Of a DNA stretch of 15,275 nucleotides, positions 1 through 6,959 are shown one piece after another; position 1 is the first letter of the stretch, and every line of letters starts with the position of its first letter. The DNA lies in the NCBI GenBank assembly GCA_012512295.1, contig JAAZDI010000335.1, forward strand, positions 1-15,275, in the 5' to 3' direction. The DNA is from Syntrophomonadaceae bacterium (lineage in GTDB: Bacteria; Bacillota; Ch66; Ch109). Under the pieces are notes generated by a model that saw nothing but the letters and a program-made list of their open reading frames with translations, made no database searches and was not told the origin of the DNA. Both the position numbers and the translations under genes were made by a program.

Positions 1-583
1 AAGAGACAGGGGTACCGGTAACCAAGAGAATATCCTCCGGTCGGGCACCAGAACGAAGTACGGCCTGACCAACCGGTACCGTACCAATCAACGTAAGCCC
101 CAGAGTCAAAAGTGGGGAACGAACCGTATCCCCACCAACAATCAAGGTATGGAAGCATTGAGCCAGCTCCCGCATGCCTTGATAGGTGGCTTCAATATCT
201 GCTAAAGTGAGCCGGTCATTGATCCCCAGGGAAACGACCGCAAATCGAGGAGTACCGCCCATGGCCGCAATGTCGCTCAGGTTGATGGCCATCAGCTTAT
301 AACCAAGCGACGCCGGGGGAATCTTTTCCCAGATAAAGTGAGTGCCTTCAATCATTATGTCATTAGTGAGTAGCATCTGCTCGCCATGTTGTAGATTTAT
401 AACCGCCGCATCGTCCCCAATCCCGCATTCCACTCCCAGGGATTTTAGCTCATCTTCCGTATGTCCCAACAAACGGTTCAGTTGAGCAATTAAACCGAAT
501 TCCCCTATCTTTTTTAATTCATTACTCCTTGTCATCAGCCTACCTGGTTGAGCGACGTCACTATTTTCAGGATCAATCTGCAT
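1..583 (-). CDS. thiL: Thiamine-monophosphate kinase, N-terminal part (cut by window edge)
   Basis: ThiL phosphorylates thiamine monophosphate to the active cofactor thiamine diphosphate using ATP; it belongs to the PurM/AIR-synthase-like kinase fold. The visible 194 codons hold the family signatures in order: an N-terminal 'GEFGLIAQL' segment, the metal-binding 'GIGDDAAVI' loop, 'LLTNDIMIEGTHF', and 'LMAINLSDIAAMGGTP'. These match ThiL better than the paralogues HypE, PurM or SelD. The start is ATG at 581-583, with AGAGGTG as ribosome binding site four bases upstream. The C-terminal part lies beyond position 1. No thiamine (TPP) riboswitch is visible upstream. The gene is divergent from the small membrane protein at 844. 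The YjbQ-family protein at 3822-4235 is the only other gene here with a possible thiamine link. Confidence 0.93.
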   Translation of the reverse strand, partial: MQIDPENSDVAQPGRLMTRSNELKKIGEFGLIAQLNRLLGHTEDELKSLGVECGIGDDAAVINLQHGEQMLLTNDIMIEGTHFIWEKIPPASLGYKLMAINLSDIAAMGGTPRFAVVSLGINDRLTLADIEATYQGMRELAQCFHTLIVGGDTVRSPLLTLGLTLIGTVPVGQAVLRSGARPEDILLVTGTPVS

Positions 584-670
584 GCTGCACCTCTGATATA
601 TAGGGTTAATCTGACTTAACCGCATATTTATATAGAAGCTTTATAGTTATTATCCCTAGTTCTCATTGAT

Positions 671-699
671 TTGTGAATAACCTGAAACGATGCTATTTT
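671..699 (+). promoter_or_regulatory. Possible sigma-A promoter for the small export gene
   Basis: TTGTGA (671-676) and TATTTT (694-699) are separated by 17 bases. Each matches four of six consensus positions. They lie about 65 bases before the leader ORF at 764. This is a weak pattern match in an AT-rich spacer. Confidence 0.25.
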
Positions 700-763
700 T
701 GTGTTCTTATTTCTTTCAGCATATTCTCCGCTGTCTCTTAATCTGGTGCAAGTGAGGTAATGA

Positions 764-847
764 ATGAAGGAAAAGACAACTATTCGGAGAATAATATTTG
801 TCATACAATGCAGTATTGAAAATGATTGTTCAGGAGTTCTCGTATGA
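764..847 (+). CDS. Possible 27-aa leader ORF overlapping the next start
   Basis: A 28-codon reading frame starts at ATG 764, preceded by AGTGAGGT at good spacing (five bases). Its TGA stop (845-847) overlaps the ATG (844-846) of the following gene in an ATGA arrangement. The peptide begins MKEKTTIRRIIFVIQ: basic, then hydrophobic, with two later cysteines. I recognise no family. It could be a translated leader coupling translation into the export gene, a small membrane peptide, or chance. Support is limited to the ribosome binding site and the exact stop/start overlap. Confidence 0.3.
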   Translation: MKEKTTIRRIIFVIQCSIENDCSGVLV

Positions 848-1296
848 AAGAAGAATGGCTGGTCATAATCACCGCGGCAACCCCTATTCTAGAACTAAGG
901 GGGGCCATCCCCCTAGGCGTAGCCATGAATCTGCCGCTTGGCAAAGTGTTGCTTCTGTCCCTTATCGGAAATATGCTGCCGGTGCCTTTCATTCTGATCG
1001 GTATGAACTATTTGCTGAATTGGCTTAAAGGCCTGCCGCGTATTCATCAGTGGCTCATTCGATTGGGAAATAAAAAGAGTAAAAAACTCCACGAGGAGAT
1101 ACAGCGCTGGGGATGGTTAGGCCTAATGGTTTTCGTTGGCATCCCCCTCCCCGGCACTGGGGCTTGGACCGGAGCATTTGCGGCTGTATTGCTGGGGTTA
1201 AAATTTTGGAGCTCACTAATTGCTATATTCTTCGGGGTAATAATTGCGGGATTATTAATCTCTGGGCTCAGTGCTACTGTATTATTTAACTTTTAA
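844..1296 (+). CDS. Small multi-drug export family membrane protein (COG2426)
   Basis: A 150-residue polytopic membrane protein of the 'small multi-drug export' family (PF06695). The family name reflects annotation history; the transported substrate is not established. Visible signatures are 'PILELRGAIPLG' (residues 14-25) and 'PLPGTGAWTGA' (101-111), two polar, re-entrant-looking motifs that are hallmarks of the family. Hydrophobic segments lie at about 5-12, 33-60, 91-118 and 122-148, with a basic loop around 65-88. The start is ATG 844, with AGGAG seven bases upstream; an in-frame TTG at 826 is less likely because that ribosome binding site fits the ATG. Length is normal for the family. 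It may be translationally coupled to the short ORF at 764-847. Confidence 0.9.
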   Translation: MKEEWLVIITAATPILELRGAIPLGVAMNLPLGKVLLLSLIGNMLPVPFILIGMNYLLNWLKGLPRIHQWLIRLGNKKSKKLHEEIQRWGWLGLMVFVGIPLPGTGAWTGAFAAVLLGLKFWSSLIAIFFGVIIAGLLISGLSATVLFNF

Positions 1297-1342
1297 TAGT
1301 CATTTAGTAATTTAAGCCTTTTCCCATCAAGAGCATCGCGGT

Positions 1343-1366
1343 GCCAGTTGTCCTGAGCCAACTGGC
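1343..1366. repeat. Perfect 8-bp inverted repeat (hairpin)
   Basis: GCCAGTTG (1343-1350) and CAACTGGC (1359-1366) form a perfect 8-bp stem with an 8-base loop in the spacer between the convergent export and hydrolase genes. No T-run follows on either strand, so it is not a standard intrinsic terminator, though it may end or stabilise the upstream transcript. Confidence 0.55.
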
Positions 1367-1379
1367 CAGCCGGGTGCGG

Positions 1380-1410
1380 ACATTAAGACATTAAGACATT
1401 AAGACATTAA
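1380..1410. repeat. 8-bp tandem repeat, about four units
   Basis: ACATTAAG is repeated head to tail: 1380-1387, 1388-1395, 1396-1403 and a nearly complete unit at 1404-1410. It lies in a non-coding spacer. The unit length is not a multiple of three. It is probably a slippage-prone microsatellite with no gene role. Confidence 0.85.
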
Positions 1411-1431
1411 AATGAAAATGCTAGTATTGGC

Positions 1432-1531
1432 TCGGGGCACCGTTTAAGGTGACCTGAATATTGAGTGTGGTTGCGGTAAACCAGGTAGCAGCTCCAGATT
1501 GAGACACCGTTTAAGGTGCCCCGAATATCGA
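1432..1531. repeat. Two copies of a palindromic intergenic repeat
   Basis: Two copies of a roughly 30-bp element share the exact 14-bp core CACCGTTTAAGGTG (1438-1451 and 1505-1518) followed by a similar tail (acctgaatattga / ccccgaatatcga). The offset is 67 bases. Each copy is an imperfect palindrome around GTTTAA. The left arm of copy 1 (1432-1441) and the right arm of copy 2 (1515-1524) are perfect 10-bp complements, so the pair can also fold as one large stem. It resembles REP/BIME-type elements between convergent genes. Confidence 0.6.
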
Positions 1532-1549
1532 ATCGCGAGCACCTGCTTG

Positions 1550-3454
1550 CTACCCCTGCAACACTAATTCCCGGTACAGCCCTGTCTGTCGGCGTCGGAG
1601 ATTGTCCTTCGCCCGGACCCGGCGTCCCTCCCGCGTAGTACGACTAGTACTGATTGCCTTAACCAGCATGCCTTCCATCGAATCCGGCAGGATTTCCTGA
1701 GCCGCCTCCGATCGTTCGTAGGCAATCGGGCCAAAAATTCCACTCAGGTTTAAACCTCGCCGCACTTCACCTTTGCCGGCTTTATTGGCGACGATTAAAT
1801 AGACACTGTTTTCCCAGGCGCGGACTCGCCAGACTGACCAGTGGTAGGGATCATTAATCTTGGCTGAACAGATTTCTAAATTTTGTTCCGGACTAAGGCC
1901 GACTGGTCCTGGTCCGGCTAAAGCAGCCGGCACGACGATTAAATCCACTCCCTGGTTGGCCAGACAGCGGGCTGCCTCAGGGAAAAGAAGGTCGGTCCCC
2001 AGGAGCAGACCAATTCGACCGAGTGGGGTATCAACTGGCATAGGCAGAGCCGATCCCCGTTGTGCCCAGACATCATCCCGGGCTAAAAGATGTACTTTTC
2101 GATAGGTATAAATCCGACCATCCGGACCGGCTAAGACGGCTGTAATATACACTGATCCGTCTTCTCCCCGTTCAGCCATGCCCCAAGCCAGATAAATGGC
2201 ATGTTCAACTGCTACCTGACTTAAGAAGGTGGAAGTGGTGCCGGGAATTGACTCAGCTAATTCTGTCATTTTATTAGTTACCAAACCGGTATTAGCCAAT
2301 TCTGGGAAGACCAACAACTGTAACCCAGGTTGCTCCTGCTTAGCCCGGGTTACCCACTGTTGTATTCGCGTTAGATTGGCATCTCGATTACCTGGGACGG
2401 CCTCAAACTGAATTAATCCAACGAGCGAGTCACGGCCTTCAGGAAGTGGACTGTGTCGGTCAAAGCCAAAAAATGTCTCTGGCCGCCAGAGATGGCCGGT
2501 GCACATTAACTGATGGTAGAGGTCTGGCCTTCGTCTCATTAGATAATCTCCCGACAGGCGAAAACTACTGTCAAGCGGCTCTAATTGTTTGTGTTCCATC
2601 TGGGTGCTAGAAGCAGATTCTTCCTTTAACTGGAGTTCCTGCTGCTCATCAGCCTGCTGATCCATCAGCAGTTCCGGTTCCTGATTACTTTCAGTCACCG
2701 AGGAAGCTGGTTCAGAAATACTCTTCGTCAGACGGATAGGCAGCTCCGCAGCGACAATTCCATTGCCGTTGCCCCGAAAAGCCAGGATATTTCCCTGCGG
2801 CCCAATAACGCAACTGCCGCCGCTAAATTTGAGCCCCCTCTCTCGTCCCCAGCGATTAGCCGCCACCAGACAAACCTCGTTTTCCAAGGCTCGGGTCATC
2901 CAGATACCGGAGGGACAGACTTCGCCCAACCAGTTACAGGGGAAAGCGATGATCTGAGCTCCCTTCAAAGCTAGCACTCGGGCGACTTCCGGAAACTCCA
3001 GATCCAAACAGATAGCGATTCCCAGCCGGCCAAATTCCGTTTCCCAGACCGGAAACCCCAAATCCCCGACAGCGGCCCAGCGCGGATCGGCCACAAAGAG
3101 ATGCGTCTTGCGGTAACGTCCCACCAGTCCGTTCGGGCCAACTAAGGCGGCGGCATTATAGTAAATACCAGTCACTGGGTCAACCTCGGCCAGACCAATT
3201 ACTACATAACAGCCATACTTTCGGGTTATTTTCGAGAAAAGCTCAGTGGTTGGCCCGGGAATCGTTTCCACATACGGTGCTAGTTCCCACCGATTGGACC
3301 AGCCATAACCCGTTGTCGCCATTTCGGGCAGGACAATAATCTTGGCTCCGCTGGCAGCTGCCTTTTCCGTCAGGTGATAAAGCTCTTCCTGGTTGACTTC
3401 ATAGGCAAACATGGCGGGCTCGTATTGAATTGCCGCGACCAGTAACTTTTCCAC
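1550..3454 (-). CDS. Fused double carbon-nitrogen hydrolase (nitrilase superfamily), second domain lacks catalytic Cys
   Basis: Two nitrilase-fold domains lie in one 634-residue chain. The superfamily hydrolyses or condenses C-N bonds with a Glu-Lys-Cys triad; the substrate cannot be read from the sequence. Domain 1 (about 3-245) keeps the triad: E44 in 'LPEMATTGYGW', K116 in 'YRKTHLF', C149 in 'IAICLDLEFPE'. A Gln/Glu/Ser-rich linker (about 246-300) follows. Domain 2 (about 343-632) has E385 and K453 ('YRKVHLL'), but the cysteine position is glycine G486 ('LLLGTDLLFPE', codon 1997-1999), so it should be inactive. Both domains end in an RRR-x(3)-LY-type tail. I chose GTG 3452-3454 because GGGGGTG lies six bases upstream; GTG at 3461-3463 is in frame but overlaps that site. 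The domains differ in sequence, so any duplication is old. The protein appears cytosolic, with no signal peptide. Confidence 0.88.
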   Translation of the reverse strand: MEKLLVAAIQYEPAMFAYEVNQEELYHLTEKAAASGAKIIVLPEMATTGYGWSNRWELAPYVETIPGPTTELFSKITRKYGCYVVIGLAEVDPVTGIYYNAAALVGPNGLVGRYRKTHLFVADPRWAAVGDLGFPVWETEFGRLGIAICLDLEFPEVARVLALKGAQIIAFPCNWLGEVCPSGIWMTRALENEVCLVAANRWGRERGLKFSGGSCVIGPQGNILAFRGNGNGIVAAELPIRLTKSISEPASSVTESNQEPELLMDQQADEQQELQLKEESASSTQMEHKQLEPLDSSFRLSGDYLMRRRPDLYHQLMCTGHLWRPETFFGFDRHSPLPEGRDSLVGLIQFEAVPGNRDANLTRIQQWVTRAKQEQPGLQLLVFPELANTGLVTNKMTELAESIPGTTSTFLSQVAVEHAIYLAWGMAERGEDGSVYITAVLAGPDGRIYTYRKVHLLARDDVWAQRGSALPMPVDTPLGRIGLLLGTDLLFPEAARCLANQGVDLIVVPAALAGPGPVGLSPEQNLEICSAKINDPYHWSVWRVRAWENSVYLIVANKAGKGEVRRGLNLSGIFGPIAYERSEAAQEILPDSMEGMLVKAISTSRTTREGRRVRAKDNLRRRQTGLYRELVLQG

Positions 3455-3765
3455 TCGCCACACCCCCGGTTATAGTCATTTAAGCCCCAAGAGACGTTAT
3501 ATAAACGCCAAAGAATACCAATATGCAGTAAAGGTTCACAAAGCATCAATTTATTTTGATCAGAGATAATATTTAGTTTTTCTTAATTAATTAACTTTTA
3601 TGCTTTCCTCCTTAATTCTATATTTGGATGACATTTCCTGCTGTTAATTATTCTTTGATATACATTTTTCTAAGATCGTGGTTATGGTTAACGTACCAGA
3701 CTATCATTGAATGTCCAGTTATTATGAGGCGATGATTCAGATTATTACCTATAGTTATTTCAAAA
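3455..3765. other. AT-rich spacer without a recognisable gene
   Basis: This stretch separates the hydrolase gene from the terminator of the methionine operon. It must hold the hydrolase promoter on the minus strand, but I see no convincing -35/-10 pair. A palindromic TTAATTAATTAA run lies near 3583-3595. No coding frame, RNA structure or known element stands out. Confidence 0.5.
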
Positions 3766-3803
3766 CAACAAAAAAACCTGCCTATTGATTTACCAGGCAG
3801 GTT
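3766..3803 (-). terminator. Intrinsic terminator of the methionine/homocysteine operon
   Basis: Read on the minus strand, AACCTGCC (3803-3796) and GGCAGGTT (3782-3775) form a perfect 8-bp stem with a 13-base loop, followed at once by a T-run and further T-rich bases. It starts 19 bases past the yjbQ-family stop and is the first terminator after metH. Confidence 0.9.
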
Positions 3804-3821
3804 CCTTGTGACTATTCTCTC

Positions 3822-4235
3822 CTATTCTCCCATCACTTTGACTACGACTCGTTTCCGGCGTTGGCCATCGAATTCGGCGTAATACACCTGCTGCCAGGGA
3901 CCGAAGTCTAATTTGCCGTCGGTAATCGGGACAATGACCTGGTGCCCGACTAAGATATTTTTCAGATGAGCATCCCCATGGTCCTCACCGGTCCAGTGGT
4001 GCCGGTAATCCCGTCCAGAAGGGGCCAGCCTTTCCAGCATTTCGTCAATATCCTCAATGATTCCGCTCTCATCGTCATTAATGTAGATCCCGGCTGTTAT
4101 GTGCATCGCGGCAACCAGCATGATTCCTTCCTGAATGCCGCTTTTCTTTAAGATTCGTTGGAGTTCCGGGGTGATGTTGAGGTACTCCCTTTTCTGTCGA
4201 GTGTTAAACCACAAATACTCGGTTAAAAATTTCAT
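3822..4235 (-). CDS. YjbQ / UPF0047 family protein (secondary thiamine-phosphate synthase family)
   Basis: A 137-residue single-domain protein of the UPF0047/YjbQ family, typically about 130-140 residues. Signatures are 'MHITAGIYINDDESGI' (44-59), the His/Asp-rich 'HHWTGEDHGDAHLKN' (79-93) and 'GKLDFGPWQQVYYAEFDG' (107-124). Some family members have weak thiamine-phosphate synthase activity, and databases label the family accordingly; the physiological role is unsettled. The start is ATG 4233-4235 (MKFLTEYLWF, the usual family N-terminus); an upstream in-frame TTG at 4245-4247 abuts a GGAAGG and is too close to use it. The gene is 172 bases downstream of the UPF0280 gene with no terminator between, so it is probably the last gene of the SAM-controlled transcript. 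A private promoter in that gap cannot be excluded. Confidence 0.92.
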   Translation of the reverse strand: MKFLTEYLWFNTRQKREYLNITPELQRILKKSGIQEGIMLVAAMHITAGIYINDDESGIIEDIDEMLERLAPSGRDYRHHWTGEDHGDAHLKNILVGHQVIVPITDGKLDFGPWQQVYYAEFDGQRRKRVVVKVMGE

Positions 4236-4407
4236 TGTCGCACTCAACCTTCCCTGTTTGTTGTTCTTTTGCCATCAACAACTGATGCTTGGCACAGCTT
4301 GAAACGAGGCAACTTCCGAATCCTGGTAATGATTCTCGCCGCACTAGACTCAAGCAATTACAAACTGAAGAAAAGGAACCGAGATCGTAAAAGCTGTCTC
4401 CCTATGC

Positions 4408-5157
4408 CTATCGATCTACGGTAAGTGGCACCAATTTGACCTTTCCCCAAGCAGCTAGCTTGTCTTCCTTAATAACAACAGCTCCGATGACACCTTGAAT
4501 AGAACGGGCTAGTTTCAACCCCTTTTCCACATCAGCCGGTGTTTGAACCACATTGCCCACAGCCGTGGCAGCGGCATCCGCTAGAGCGGTTGACGGAGCC
4601 AAGATAACCGCGGCGTCTGCTCGACCAGCACTAAAAGAAGGGCCGACGGTCCCAGAAGAAGTACAAACACCCAATGCACCCCAACGCGGATCGATTTCTA
4701 GGGCTAACCGGTGGCTGTAAGGCGAGGTCCCGGCAAAAATACCAACGAGCCGTGGACGACGAATCTTCAAAAAAATATCGCCTCCGTTTTCCACCATTAC
4801 CTCTCGGACCTTGGTGAGCAGACCGCGCCCCACGGCTTCAGCTATCGCTCCGGCAACCGCCGCCATCGGCCCTACCCCGGCCTGCCAGGCAGCCTGCCCC
4901 ATTATGCGGGCTATAGCTGGCGCAGTGGGTAGCAAAAAATGAGGCTCAAAAGTGATCCGAAACTCCGGGTCTTCCTGGATATACAACTCCAGTTGATTAC
5001 GGTACTGCCAGACCAGTTCCTCGGCTATCTTGACCAATTCTGGGGTATACATCTTCCGGTCAACCCCAATATACAAGTCGGTTTCTTTTAACCTGACTTG
5101 AAAAAAATACAGGTCCTGACTGCTCTGACCGCAACGGTAGGTTCTTTGCACATACAC
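4408..5157 (-). CDS. UPF0280 / COG2122 (ApbE-like) protein, homocysteine-synthesis partner
   Basis: A 249-residue member of UPF0280, distantly related to the ApbE flavin transferase fold. Visible landmarks are 'GVGPMAAVAGAIAEAVG' (94-110), 'VENGGDIFLK' (122-131), 'GVCTSSGTVGPS' (163-174) and 'FSAGRADAAVILA' (175-187). Family knowledge: in some anaerobes genetic data link COG2122 to reductive sulfur transfer onto aspartate semialdehyde, together with DUF39 and NIL-ferredoxin proteins; its chemistry is unknown. Here it follows the NIL-ferredoxin by only three bases (stop TAG 5161-5163, start GTG 5155-5157), so the two are almost certainly translationally coupled. Only a weak GGGG lies upstream, which fits start by coupling. 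A second in-frame GTG two codons later is possible. Confidence 0.9.
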   Translation of the reverse strand: MYVQRTYRCGQSSQDLYFFQVRLKETDLYIGVDRKMYTPELVKIAEELVWQYRNQLELYIQEDPEFRITFEPHFLLPTAPAIARIMGQAAWQAGVGPMAAVAGAIAEAVGRGLLTKVREVMVENGGDIFLKIRRPRLVGIFAGTSPYSHRLALEIDPRWGALGVCTSSGTVGPSFSAGRADAAVILAPSTALADAAATAVGNVVQTPADVEKGLKLARSIQGVIGAVVIKEDKLAAWGKVKLVPLTVDR

Positions 5158-5160
5158 TGA

Positions 5161-5574
5161 CTAATCGCCCCATTTTACATCCATTGCTTTCAGCGGGCAA
5201 TAAGAAACGCACAGTCCGCAAACCAGGCACTTTTCATTGTCAAACCCAACTTCCATGGAGGGCCGATTCATGTATAAAGCCCCAACTGGACAAACCACGG
5301 TACAAGCTCCGCAATGGGAACACCGCTCCTCGTCTCGCACGACTGTCTGGCTGAGCGGTTCGACGACAACGCCCAAACCTTCCAGAAAACTGATGCCTGA
5401 TTGAAAATTGTCCGGCTGACCGCTTAATTCCATAATCAAAGAACCCTCGCGCCGCGGGTTAATCTCCGCCTTTATTATATTAACCATCAGGTCATAATTC
5501 TTAATCAGCCGATAAATGATCGGTTGTTCAACCAAAGCGGCAGAAAACTTCAGAACGACTTTTTGATTAACCAC
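5161..5574 (-). CDS. NIL-domain ferredoxin with two [4Fe-4S] clusters
   Basis: A 137-residue protein. Residues 1-77 form a NIL domain, the small ferredoxin-like fold also found at the C-terminus of the methionine ABC transporter ATPase MetN, where it binds methionine. Residues 85-126 carry two classical cluster motifs, C85-x2-C88-x2-C91-x3-CP and C116-x2-C119-x2-C122-x3-CP. This architecture matches the small partner of the DUF39 protein in methanogens and sulfate reducers, where the pair is needed for homocysteine formation from aspartate semialdehyde. It probably delivers electrons or sulfur in that reaction (inference). The start is GTG 5572-5574, with GAGAGGGG about eight bases upstream. 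It lies 34 bases after the DUF39 gene and three bases before UPF0280. Confidence 0.93.
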   Translation of the reverse strand: MVNQKVVLKFSAALVEQPIIYRLIKNYDLMVNIIKAEINPRREGSLIMELSGQPDNFQSGISFLEGLGVVVEPLSQTVVRDEERCSHCGACTVVCPVGALYMNRPSMEVGFDNEKCLVCGLCVSYCPLKAMDVKWGD

Positions 5575-5608
5575 TCCCGCAACCCCTCTCTTTACCTGTT
5601 TAAAAACC

Positions 5609-6823
5609 TTACTTACCGTTGACCCCGTTTCTCTCCACCAAGCTGTTCAATTTAATCCCAGAGTCAGCGGAAGGCAGCAACGCAACCGGTTCGGTTAACA
5701 AAAACTCTCCTTTTTGGATCCACTCTTTTAGTATTTGGGCAATCTTGCGCGCTGCCGGGTAACTGGACATCGGATTAGTTGGTACTACTTTCCCCTCGAT
5801 CATGATTTGGCCGCTTTTCAGTTCCGCATAGCTAACCAGACCAAGGTTGCCTGGTCGGCCCTGGGGAAAATCCTCACTATAATCAATCAGCGGGGCAAAA
5901 ATCTCCTCGTCCCTGACTGCTGTATAGCGCAGCATCTCTTCATCCAAGATCGGAATTGGAATCCCCAGACCCACGGTCAAAGAGACCCCATAACCAGTTA
6001 AACTTGTTCCCCGCAGCCACTCCGGTTTCATCTGTTTCAAATTGCCAACCACCGCCAGAGTACCAGCTCCCCCCAGGGGAACCCCATTCTCGCCCCGTGT
6101 TCCGCAAGGGCTGTGCTGGGTCCCGTGCCAGGCTACATAACCAACGCCTCCCCCGAGAAAGATTCGGGTCCCAATTCCAATCGTTCGGAAATAAGGGTCA
6201 TTCAGGAGCGGGCTCAATTGACCGGCACTTGAATAAGAGGCATTACCTAAGTTGGGTTTTAACATGCCAAGATAGGTATAGATTGTTTTGTTGGACCGGT
6301 TAACCGCCACATTATAATTCTGATAGGCGTTTCTCGGGTTAAATAAAATTGCCTCGTTAATCTCATCCAGGGTAATCGTTGTCTCTATCCGGCGCCGGGG
6401 GTAACAGTTGGTTGGATAGGCTGTCGCCTCCAGCCGAACCGGACGCCGGGCCACCAGGTCCTCAATAACGTGACCACCGCCGTAGAGAAACCGGCCGGGA
6501 CCGTGCTTATTCTCCGGGTCATTATCCGGCAGTTCAGTGGCCCCTAGGTAGGCATCGACCGCCGCTATCCCGGCGTAAGCGGCAACCCCATTTAACCAGA
6601 CCTTTTTCATCCGAATCCGTGGTTTGGGATGGCCAAAATTCAAGAACACGCCGGAGGAACACATCGGCCCGAAAGTACCAGTGGTAACAACATCTACCTC
6701 TCGGGCAACCTCGGCTACTCCCTTCTGCTCCACCAGGCCAATAACCTCTTCCGCAGTAACGACTACCGCTTGGCCTTTTTTGATCTTTTCATTGATTTCG
6801 GCATAGGTTCGTTTAAAACTCAC
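5609..6823 (-). CDS. DUF39 homocysteine biosynthesis protein (aspartate-semialdehyde sulfurylation), no CBS domains
   Basis: A 404-residue DUF39 protein. The family forms homocysteine directly from aspartate semialdehyde and sulfide, bypassing O-acetyl- or O-succinylhomoserine; this rests on genetics in Methanosarcina and Desulfovibrio. Visible features: 'TGTFGPMCSSGVFLNFG' (48-64) with Cys55; 'YPTNCYPRR' (136-144) with Cys140; the aromatic/Gly-rich 'GGGVGYVAWHGTQHSPCGT' (224-242) with Cys240; and 'NPMSSYPAARKIAQILKEWI' (350-369). Cys55 and Cys140 are candidates for the persulfide or thiol chemistry. It ends after the core domain, whereas the archaeal prototype carries a C-terminal CBS pair. 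The start is GTG 6821-6823, with GGGAGGG six bases upstream. The 136-base gap to metH shows no terminator, so co-transcription is likely. Confidence 0.93.
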   Translation of the reverse strand: MSFKRTYAEINEKIKKGQAVVVTAEEVIGLVEQKGVAEVAREVDVVTTGTFGPMCSSGVFLNFGHPKPRIRMKKVWLNGVAAYAGIAAVDAYLGATELPDNDPENKHGPGRFLYGGGHVIEDLVARRPVRLEATAYPTNCYPRRRIETTITLDEINEAILFNPRNAYQNYNVAVNRSNKTIYTYLGMLKPNLGNASYSSAGQLSPLLNDPYFRTIGIGTRIFLGGGVGYVAWHGTQHSPCGTRGENGVPLGGAGTLAVVGNLKQMKPEWLRGTSLTGYGVSLTVGLGIPIPILDEEMLRYTAVRDEEIFAPLIDYSEDFPQGRPGNLGLVSYAELKSGQIMIEGKVVPTNPMSSYPAARKIAQILKEWIQKGEFLLTEPVALLPSADSGIKLNSLVERNGVNGK

Positions 6824-6959
6824 TCAATTCCCTCCCTAATCCGGTACTGGCTGTCACAATTTTAGCCAGAAAACGACACGTTCCTTACCGCTTGTATTAT
6901 TATTATCGGTGCTTGTCTTGGGGCAGCGTCAAGAAGCTCATGTCTTTTTTCTCTTCTAT

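Noticed and set aside
1380..1531. Possible CRISPR array
   Set aside because: The 8-bp units are contiguous with no spacers, the longer element occurs only twice with unequal arms, and no cas gene is near.
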